From Mastigamoeba balamuthi (lineage: Eukaryota > Evosea > Mastigamoebida > Mastigamoebidae): a stretch of 64,000 bases of DNA. Made by a program: the position numbers and the translations under genes. The stretch lies in the NCBI GenBank assembly GCA_902651635.1, contig CACRSC010001924.1, positions 57,097 to 121,096 of the forward strand, in the 5' to 3' direction. A model generated the notes under the pieces. That model did not search any database, was not told where the DNA came from, and was given only the letters and a program-made list of their open reading frames with translations. This document shows, in pieces, positions 53,292 through 62,044 of the stretch (the stretch's first letter is position 1; each line of letters begins with the position of its first letter).

Positions 53292-56200
53292 ATGTCGTCG
53301 AGGGATTCTGCACGCACGCTTGCGATCGCCCTCGCCCTCTGCGTGTCCGCGGCCGGCGCCTTCGGCACGGACACCTTCTCCTTCATGTACCCCATGCTCC
53401 CCGCCGGCTGCACGACGTCGGGGCCCGTCAGTGCGTCTTTCGTGCACTCTGCGTTTTCTCTGTTCTGCTAACCGCCCGGCGGATTTCCTTTCCAACTGCC
53501 CGCTCGCTCTTGTCGTCGCCCCCGCACGCAGAAGGGGTCGGATCGGGCCTCTGGATAGCGGACTCTGGGCAAGTCACATGCAGTGCGCGCCACCCCAGTC
53601 CCTCCGCCCTGCCGCTGCTCGGGCGTCCGCTCACTGGAGCCGCCGGTTTCGGTTTCCCTGCGCTGCCTGCACAGAAATGCAGCACCCCGTGTACGCCGAC
53701 TGGCGCGTCGGCGTGGACCTCGCGCTCTTTGGGTCCCTGAGGGTCTGCCTGGGCAACAGCACCCGCGAGTGCGCCGTCGTGCATCTGAACACGTGAGTCT
53801 GCAGCGCGACTCTGCGCTCTCCCGCGCTGCTGACTTCCGCGGCGCTCAGGACCAGCGTGGACTTCGCGGGGGCCCGCGCTGCTGTCAGCGGCACGTGGCC
53901 CGCCTCGCGCACGCCCATCGTCATCGCGTACCCCTGGGGCGGCGACCTCACTGTGCGAGCGGGCCAGAGGACTCTGGCTGTCGTGCCGTCGCCCTCTGGG
54001 GGCGTCCCGACTGTGACACGCGTGTCCGTGTCGGGAGACCTGACGCTCTACGCGATCACCGCTTGGGCCCCCCAGTATGCGGACTGCAGCGTCTCGCCCT
54101 GTACTGCCGCCAGCCCACCGCTCGAGGTCCCTCTTGCTGACTGGCTGCCCGTGCAGGCTGCGACATCCGCGGGTGCGCTGAGTGCGTCAGCGGCGTCGGC
54201 TGCACAAAGTGCAGAGAGAAGTGGACATCTGGAACCGCCTGCGACTGCGCTGCGGGGTACACCAGAGCGTCCGCCTACGAGGACTGCTCGCGTGCGTCCC
54301 GCTGCCTCACCCTCGCTGCACCGCTGCTTCTGACACGGCCGCGGGGGGCAGCGGTCTGCACGTCGAGCGCCTGCGTGGGCTGCGTGAGCCCCAACGTGTG
54401 CAGCAGCTGCAACAAGACAGGCTTCGACCCGCGCAAGGGGTGCACTGCGTGCCAGCTTGGGTTCACCTACGTCGCTGCGACCAACACCTGCTGTGCGCGG
54501 CCGGCCCACAATAGACCCGCACCCAAGACCCCAATCGACTTTGTTTTTTCAGAATTCTAACTGCACTCGAGCAGCTCAAAACCCCGACGACAACGTTGCC
54601 GAGATGCTCTACCACTGCCACCAGCAGTCGTCCCTCTCTGGCTGCCTGCGCACTCCTCACTGCTCGTGGTGCAACACGACCGCCGCGTGCCTGCTGCCGC
54701 AGGTGCCCGGCGAGACGTGCCCGGCGTGCGCTCAGCTCTCGCGGCCGCAGTGCTCGGGCGCCTGCGCGTGGTGCGCCGTCGAGGGCACCTGCAAGGCCCC
54801 CGCGGCCGCCTGCCCCGACTCCTGTGCGCTCCTCGACGTGGGCGCCTGCTCCGCGGCCGCGGGGTGCATGTGGTGCACGCTGGGCAACGGCTCGTGCCTC
54901 TCGGCCGCCGACTTTGCCCGCACGTGCGACGTCGACTGCTGGAGCCACACGAACGCCTCGTGCCCCGCCAACGGCCTGTGCTCCCCGTGCGGCGAGCGTT
55001 GCATCGACGCGTACCTCGAATGCAGCGAGTGCAACGCCGCGCACAACTCCACGACGCCCGCCGGCTGCGCCAGCAACTCGTCGTCGTCGTCGTCGTGCGC
55101 GTGGTGCGAGGAGGCCGAGCACTGCAGCTCGAGCCTCGAGACCTGCGTGCAGTGCAAGGACGCCCTGTTCGAGTCACGCTGCGGCCTGGGCATCTACCGG
55201 CGCTGCTCGTGGTGCCAGGCGAGCGCCACGTGCGTCAAGAGCGCCGGGCCCGCGTGCTCGTGCGCGTCGATCGAGCGCAAGGCCAACTGCTCCGCGAGCC
55301 CCGGCTGCGCGTGGTGCGCGTCCACCGCTGCCTGCGGCGCGGCCGGCGCCGAGTGCGTGCTGTGCGAGTCCATCGCGGACGAGAGCCTCTGCGCGGCGCA
55401 CCTGGGCTGCGGCTGGTCGCAGCCCCTGCAGTTCTGCACGTCGAGCGTCACGGTCGTCCCTCTGCGCTGCGCCATCATCTCCGACGTGCGAACGCCATCA
55501 GCTGCCTCTCTGTCCCCCCTACTCCCAGGCGCCTCACCCGCGCGTCCCGCTGCAGGAGGCCCTGTGCGCGAGGTTCGGGAGCTGCTCGTGGTGCGGGGGC
55601 GAGTGCAGGGCCGGGGAGTGCGCGGGCGGCCAGCAGCTCGACACCAAGTGGATCATCGTCATCCCCGTGGGCAGCGCCGTCGTCGTCGCGGCGCTCTGCG
55701 GCGCGGTCGCCTCGGTGGTCTACCTGCGCAGCAGGCCCTCGCGCGGCAGGCGGGCCTCGATGGCCTCGCGCGCGCCCGTCGTGTTCGGCGCGCTGGGGGC
55801 CGCGTCCGAGACGTCTGCGGGCGACCCGCGCTTCGGGCTGCGGCTCTCGGTCGAGAGGCTCGTGTTCGGCTCTCCGACGCTCATCGAGGTCGAGGACGCG
55901 CGGAGCCTCGTGCTCCACGTCACCAACGCGACCGAGCGCGACTGCACGGTCACCGCGTTCGCTCCGCCCGACAGCGACAAGGCGACAGTGGCGCTGGTCC
56001 CCGAGAACACGCGGCTGCGGCTGGCGCCCGGCGAGACGTTCGACCTCACCGTCACCGCCGTCGCGCACTGCACGACGGTCGCGCGGACGGCGGTCGCGGT
56101 GTGCAGGGACGGCGAGACGTACGTGCGCGTGCCCGTCGAGGTGCGCAGCTCCGAGTCGACGCGGCTCGACTGGGACGAGCTGCAGTTCGGCGAGACCATC

Positions 56201-57140
56201 GGGGAGGGCGCGTACGGCGTCGTGATGACGGGCACGTGGCGGACGACGCGCGTGGCCATCAAGGAGATGCGGACGATGTTCGTGGACACGGAGATCGAGG
56301 CGCAGTTCCTCAGGGAGATCGACATCATGAACAGAGTGCGCTCGCCCTACGTCGTCTCCTTCATCGGCACCGCGCGCCGGGACAGCACCAGGGCCATCGT
56401 GATGGAATACGTCCCGCTCGGCAGGTCCGCTTGCGCTCATCGCTTGCACACACTTTTTGTTCTGCGTCTCAGTTTCTGTTTTGCTGCTCTGCCGCAGCTT
56501 GGAAACTCTGCTGGAGAGGGAGCCGCTCGCGCTTGCTCTCAAGATCAAGATCGCGCACGACTGCACGCAGGGCATGCTGGTGCTGCACTCAAACGGCATT
56601 CTGCACAGAGGTATCATCAGTTGTTTTCTCTCTTTCTCGGCACTTATCGCAATACTATCGCGCAGACTTGAAGCCAGGCAACATCCTGATGCTCTCCCTC
56701 AACCCCAGAGACTCGGTCTGCGCCAAGTAAGAGCCCCCCCTCCACATGTCACCTGCGCGCCCAACACGCTCCGCCTGCGCAGGCTGAGCGACTTCGGGTC
56801 GAGCCGGGAGGTGGGGGACGACAGGGCGCGGCAGTACACCAAGGGGGTGGGCACGTGCATCTACATGGCGCCAGAGGTCCTCATCGGCGAGCCCTACAGC
56901 AGCAAGTGCGACGTGTACTCGTTCGGCATCGTCCTGTACGAGCTGGTCACGCAGACACGCCCCTACTCGGAGTTCGAGAACAACTTCGCGCTGATCCGCT
57001 ACGTCACCGACGGCGGGCGGATGCAGCTGCCCGACAACAGCCCGCTCTCCAAGATCGCCAAGGCCTGCTGGTCGCAGGACCCTGAGTCGCGCCCGGAGTT
57101 CTGCACCATCGTCCACATGGTCCTCCCTCTGATGAGCTAG
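53292..57140 (+). CDS. Transmembrane receptor-like kinase with Cys-rich ectodomain (TKL type)
   Basis: Eleven exons: 53292-53430, 53532-53582, 53675-53792, 53850-54100, 54157-54291, 54352-54492, 54575-55485, 55556-56424, 56498-56610, 56666-56726, 56783-57140. They give about 1,048 residues. Signal peptide (TLAIALALCVSAAGAF), a lectin-like or unknown beta region, then Cys-rich repeats of the CxxCxxxxxxC kind, then PSI/plexin-like units around CSWC and CAWC. One membrane helix (WIIVIPVGSAVVVAALCG, about 614-636) precedes a beta domain (LRLSVERLVFGSPTLIEVED) and a kinase domain from about 793. The kinase has GEGAYGVV, VAIKEM, HRDLKPGN, SDFGSS and MAPEVL, so the catalytic residues are present. 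This layout recalls the transmembrane kinases of Entamoeba. Junctions of exons 4/5 and 6/7 are the least certain. Confidence 0.92.
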
Positions 57141-57314
57141 TCCGCCAGCGCACTCGTGTGCGTATGTGTGTGTCTGTATGCGTCTTCTATGTGCCCGTAG
57201 ATAACTCGCCAACGCAACTCAGTTAGTTCATCCAGTATCTCTTCAATGAGACCAGCCTTGATCGCTGTTGAATGCAGTGCGACTGTGTTGTATACGGGGG
57301 GACCACAATGTTTT

Positions 57315-57706
57315 TCACATGCTGGGGCAATAGCCGTGCATCGCCGAGTAAGCTATGATGTCGAAGTTGTCGAGGGCAATGAGTGTGGTAAAGACGGTGC
57401 CCACAAGGTTGGCCATCCCCCACTGGGTCTCATAGCCGCAGTGTCAGTGCCGAAAATACCAAAGTGGATGGGGAGTCTCCTCACGTGTCTATCGAAGTGT
57501 GTGCGGCCGATGCAGGCCCATAGGGCGCCGACCCACATGCAAGGGATGATGAAGAGCCCCACCATGAACAGCACCATCGGCACTCTCGAGGAACGCTTCG
57601 CTCCTGCGCCCTGTAGTTCATCGCCCCCAGTCTCTTCCACCTGTCTCGACGGGCCTCTGGAAGAGCTATCCCCGCTATCCTCTGTCTTCTTCTCGCTGAA
57701 ACCCAT
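57315..57706 (-). CDS. Small two-membrane-segment protein, copy 1
   Basis: First of four tandem minus-strand paralogues. Exons 57706-57485 and 57422-57315 give 109 residues across a 62-nt intron (CAC|GTGAGG to CCCAG). A polar, acidic, Ser-rich N-terminus (EKKTEDSGDSSSRGPSRQVE) precedes membrane segment 1, VPMVLFMVGLFIIPCMWVGA, then CIGRTHFDRH; exon 2 gives WGMANLVGTVFTTLIAL and a short tail. The family core is P-x-x-LF-x-x-G-x-x-x-PP-x-MW-x-G-x-LW then DR and WG-x-ANxxG. Similar FPPxW-x-G motifs occur in small membrane proteins of fungi and amoebae. Function unknown. Confidence 0.78.
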
Positions 57707-58120
57707 CACTTCCGAAATGCAAAGGAAATAATGAACGAAAATGTGAAAGATGATATCATACCAGAAGGGAATCTGGCTTCATGATTCCTTAATGGAAAAG
57801 AAGGGCCAATCAGTGGCCAGTGATTCAAAGTGACATTCTCGCCTCGAATTCCCCCAGTTCTCGCAGCTCCTCGTAGGCGAAAATGAGTTAAACTCGTTCA
57901 GTTGACTGCCTGGAAAATGTGCGTAATATGTAGGTGATCTGTGATCACCACGCCTCTCACAGCTCTACGTTTCGCTGTCGTAGCCTAGAGTTGTTATGTG
58001 GCTAACATCATTTTGCCTCCAAACACTTGTGAATAGGAAATGGGAAATCAGTTTATTTACCCGACTCACAACACGTTGCCATATGTCAGGCTTGGGCGGT
58101 AAACACAGATAGATCCTGGC
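57707..58120. other. AT-rich spacer between copies 1 and 2
   Basis: About 410 bp, low GC, no reading frame. Should hold the copy 1 promoter. Confidence 0.4.
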
Positions 58121-58764
58121 CTAGCCAGTGTTGTCGGGCAGGAAGCGAAATGGAATGAGGTAACCCAGCACCGTCAATAGTCCAGGGACTGCAACGGTAC
58201 CCAAGATATTGGCAACCCCCCACTGGCTTATCACAGAGGCGCGTGAGTCTGCAGTTTCTTCGGGAATGTATCGCACGGATCTGTCGTACTCTTCATGAGC
58301 TACACACGTCCACAACGTGCCAATCCACATAAGCGGAGGGAAGATGATCCCCATCACAAACAGGATCATCGGTATGTTCGTCGGCCCTGCAGCTCACACG
58401 TTGTAATGAGTGTCGTCAATTAACCTTGCAGGCAGGGTGCCCTCCTGCTCCACTGACAGAAACCAAAGATGATACCATGAGCCGTTGGCTGCTGTGCTTC
58501 TGTTTTCAGCGGAGATCCATGCCGCCCCTTCAGTGCCCCTGGAGACAGGCCAGACTCGATCCCCAGTGCCCCCTCTGCTGCACCCAGCACAGGAGCCGTG
58601 CTCCTCTTGAATGGCCAAGGCGAGGTGGTGGTGAGCGTGGGCAGTAGGTCAACGTCGGGAGCGTCTGGCAATCCATTGCTGACGGCTTTCGAGGCCTCGG
58701 CGGGGGCCACTATGCTCTCACTTGGGCGGTCTTCCGCCACGTCGCCCAGCTCCTGTGAGTCCAT
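58121..58764 (-). CDS. Small two-membrane-segment protein, copy 2
   Basis: Exons 58764-58476, 58386-58277 and 58222-58121 join in phase to 166 residues. Exon 1 is a disordered Ser/Pro/Asp-rich head (MDSQELGDVAEDRPSESIVA). Exon 2 carries PTNIPMILFVMGIIFPPLMW and IGTLWTCVAHEEYDRS. Exon 3 carries WGVANILGTVAVPGLLTVLG and the tail ending LPDNTG. The second intron (54 nt, TCC|GTGCGA to AGCCAG) contains no stop, so an unspliced form would add 18 residues; copy 1 shows the same position is an intron. Confidence 0.8.
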
Positions 58765-59353
58765 TGAGTGGCTGAGCCCTCTGTGTGCGTGATTGCTCTT
58801 CTGTGGGCGAGCCAGTGATTATTGAAGGCAGGGTCCCTTCCCTTACTTTTGCCGACTTGGGGATTCGAAATCTCACTTCCGTGGCAGAACATCCCCGGAA
58901 AGAACGAAAAATCTGCTGGTCAATCAAGAGGAATCACCCCGCATCGCATTCACTGAGTCATGGCACGTATGGTCACCAAACGCAATCACAAGCCTCCATA
59001 ATCGTTTCACAGAGGGACACTCGTCTAGCTCAGATCATAGAGCAGCAATGACGGACTCTTGAGGATACAGAGGCCCGCCTATGAGTTTTCCTGGTACCCC
59101 CTGAGCACGCACAGCAGGATATGCTCTTCGCGAATATGAGTGGCCCGGATGAACGGCTGCCGGACCAACAGGGCAAGGACTGCCGCCTTCCCTCCCGACT
59201 CGCAGAAGTTGCTGAAATGTATGCCCCGTCAGCCTAGTTGGATCCGTCTTCATTGCCCTATTAGTGCTCGAAAACTACTATATAATCTGGTTTGCCAACG
59301 AGAACGGGAATTGCTCTTGCCAGTGAAACACTCACCACCAAGAAAGAAGCGAC
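58765..59353. other. Spacer between copies 2 and 3
   Basis: About 590 bp without a defensible gene. Moderate GC. Contains the probable promoter of copy 2 at its left end. Confidence 0.4.
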
Positions 59354-60080
59354 TCAAGGAATTGTCGCACTTCCACCATTCTGATTCTCATCAAGTTCTG
59401 GCCAAGTATGCTGCTGATACATTTCAGCAACTCTCTCAGTCCCATATGGGTGATGCACAAAGATAACCGGAAGTAAGCCCAGAATGGTCGAAATGATGGG
59501 AACTGTCAACGAGCCCACAACATTCGCCAATCCCCACTGGAGAACCGGAAATGTAAGAACTCGTACGCACTAAAACAGTTAACCATACCGTTCTGTCATA
59601 CTCATCGCGCCCTATGCAGGTCCATGCAGTACCGGCCCACATTAATGGAGGACAGAGGATCCCCAACACGAACAGAACCATCGGGATGTTCGTCGGCCCT
59701 GATTTTCAAACAAATGACATAACATAAATGAGATTGGGGAGCCTACAAGTTTCTGGGTGACATGAATGAGCAATAAATCTCATACCGTGGTCCTTAGGCT
59801 GGCGTGCTTCCACTTCCAGTGGGGACCCTCGCTGCACTGTTGAGGCTTCTGCTGTCCAGGGCGACTCGGTTGCCAGTGCTCCTTCGTCAACAGTGCTAGC
59901 CACAGGAGCTGGGGTTCTCTTGAATGGAGTGGGTGAGGACGGCGGGGGAATTGGCAGCAGCCCGGCATCGGGTGCGTCTGGTGTATTTCCGATGGCCTTT
60001 GGGGTCTCGGTGGATCCACCAGAGCTGATCCTGCCTGGCCTCTATCACCACGCGATGCTCCATCGTCTGTGCTATCGCTG
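59354..60080 (-). CDS. Small two-membrane-segment protein, copy 3 (start unresolved)
   Basis: Exons 59698-59589 and 59536-59354 are clear: PTNIPMVLFVLGILCPPLMW and AGTAWTCIGRDEYDRT, then WGLANVVGSLTVPIISTILG and a longer tail ending GGSATIP. The upstream exon ends at 59786 (CACG|GTATGAG) and reads back through LEVEARQPKDHG and SSPTPFKRTPAPVASTVDEG to GNTPDAPDAGLLPIP, matching the head of copy 2 (PDAPDVDLLPTL and PFKRSTAPV). Going further upstream the frame meets a stop near 60045, so the true start needs another exon or lies at a Met I cannot fix. Otherwise the copy looks functional. Confidence 0.7.
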
Positions 60081-60456
60081 ACGTCCTGGTAGTCAGATTT
60101 CTGTAATGGTGAAAAAGCCAGTTCAACCGGGCCATTTCGCACAAAATCGGTGATTTCTTGATTCGTCCAGCATTGCATGCACAAATGACAATAAATGGAT
60201 CTGCATTTCAGATTCTCTCTGGGGTGACAGAGATGCCCTCATAATGCAGTATCGATCTGTGCTCTGCAAGGTTTGATTTGATATCCTGAATCGCGGAGTA
60301 TCTGCCTTCTGTGTTGTGCTTCTATCCATTCTTCCGTGCAGACTAACATTCTCGAGCCAGTAAACTACATGGAAGGCACAAAGCACGAACCACAGCATTG
60401 TTTATCAACACAGTATTTGGGGGCACCTGTTTCAAGATGTCATGCCCTTGGTAGCA

Positions 60457-61090
60457 TCAGAACACTATTGCGACAATCAACAGTGTCACCCATATCGGTG
60501 TGACAACAAGAGACCCGAGGTAGTTCGCAGCACCCCACTTCAGAAAGCCACCATCACATCGTCAGAATCATGGACGAATGAGGAAGTGCGCACCAACTTC
60601 TCACGCTCAGTGTGGCCGCTGCGCATCCAAAGGGTTCCAATCCACATCAACGGAGGCAGTACAAAGCCTACAATAAACAGCAGCACTGGATACACCGGGA
60701 TGTCCTGCTCTACCGTTTTCCTTCTCTGCAGCTCGTCTGGTTTGGTCGGTTGGATCAGAATAGGTTATAGGTAGAAAACTCAAAATAGACCGAACCTGAG
60801 AGAATCACAGACGTCGTGTACGCCACGTCTGGGGCCGACTTCCGGCTTGACTCTGCAGGGGATGCTGGTGGCACAGTTGTCTGCGTCTCTGGGGCGATGC
60901 TCAGCACAACAGCGCCCGGGATGATCTCGGCAGACGGGGGCTCGGCGAGAATGTCCTTATGATCATGCGGCAGCAGTGGGAAGCGTGGTGAGTCGCTGCT
61001 GGCATCGGCGTCGGCGCAGTGAGAGAGCATGGCTACACCCGAGCCTGCTCGTCCTCTGCTGTCTCCGACACTGAGCAGCTGCGAGTCCAT
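60457..61090 (-). CDS. Small two-membrane-segment protein, copy 4
   Basis: Exons 61090-60796, 60736-60594 and 60537-60457 join in phase to 172 residues. Exon 1 is a disordered head (MDSQLLSVGDSRGRAGSGVA) starting with the same MDSQ as copy 2. Exon 2 gives QDIPVYPVLLLFIVGFVLPP and LMWIGTLWMRSGHTEREKL; exon 3 gives WGAANYLGSLVVTPIWVTLL and ends IVAIVF. It is the most diverged copy: the Cys after LW and the DR motif of the others are replaced (MRS, REKL), yet exon phases and positions are the same. Confidence 0.78.
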
Positions 61091-61134
61091 CACCTGATCA
61101 CGGTCTTATAGTATTATGAACTCAAATTCTGATG

Positions 61135-61690
61135 TCACCGGAAATGCCTGGATCCATTTCCTCGATCTAAAACCGAAAGATACTTTTCATCTGCGTGGAT
61201 CTCCACGCCAAATAGGCGTGCTTCTACATGTCCTGATCCAACACAGAAACGAGCCCCAGTGACTCTGTTCTCACCTTGAAGCTCGCACACGTGTTGACGA
61301 GAGCACACATCACCTCTGAGAGAGCTTGCAAATCTGCACGTAGCGACCTGTGAGGACAGATTGCAAACCAGAGCCACCAGTGTTCCCTTTTCCACAACAC
61401 GAAGCTCGAAATAATGAGCCATGCGAGTTTGCCCCAAGTTCTCGAGGACGTCTGTTATCACAATGCCAGTGACACCACTGTTGGGCCCTCTCGGACTGTA
61501 CATAGATGGCTTATCACGAGGCACAGCAGCTCCTGGCCTATTCCAATCTCCGGTGTCTTTGTCTGTAGGCCTAGACAGTCCGTTGCTTAGAATAGTATTC
61601 CTGGCTGGCTGGCTCTGGCACTTCAGTTGTGGTACAGAAATGGCACGGAAGCATGCTACCAAGGAGCTGCCATCGAGAATCAGCCGTACA
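61135..61690 (-). pseudogene. Decayed partial copy of the ankyrin/UBR gene
   Basis: Minus-strand fragment matching the middle of the next gene: GVTGIVITDVLENLGQTRMA here against VVSLALVITDVLEHLVLTRM there, then ALVCNLSSQVATCRFASSLR and SRQHVCELQGENRVTGARFC in shifted frames against the corresponding ESLRVDLQALSQVMCALVDT region. Nucleotide similarity is high over roughly 61200-61600. Neither the ankyrin-like repeats nor the zinc finger are present here. Confidence 0.72.
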
Positions 61691-62044
61691 GATGCACAGT
61701 GTAGTCAACGAGCAACATTGAATTGCGCTTGAGGGCTGCTCTACGCATTCGAAAAAGACGGGAGTTATGGAGGATGCCCTCTGTTCTTTGGAGGCCCTAC
61801 GGCTGAGATATTCTTCTGGAGCTCACTCGGCGGACTCGCCACAAAGTGCCAGCATATCCGACGACCTCTCAGCGACGTCGTGAGTCATCATCACCTCGCC
61901 TCTGGACTCCATCACCAGCAGCAGGCCGCTCAGGGCCACACTGCTGCCGAATGACTCCAAAGATCCTGATTCGAAAATAAATGGGCGATTTATGAGCAGA
62001 AGGCATGTGACTGTGGCCTGTCTCTGGTAGGCTGGCTAAGAGGC

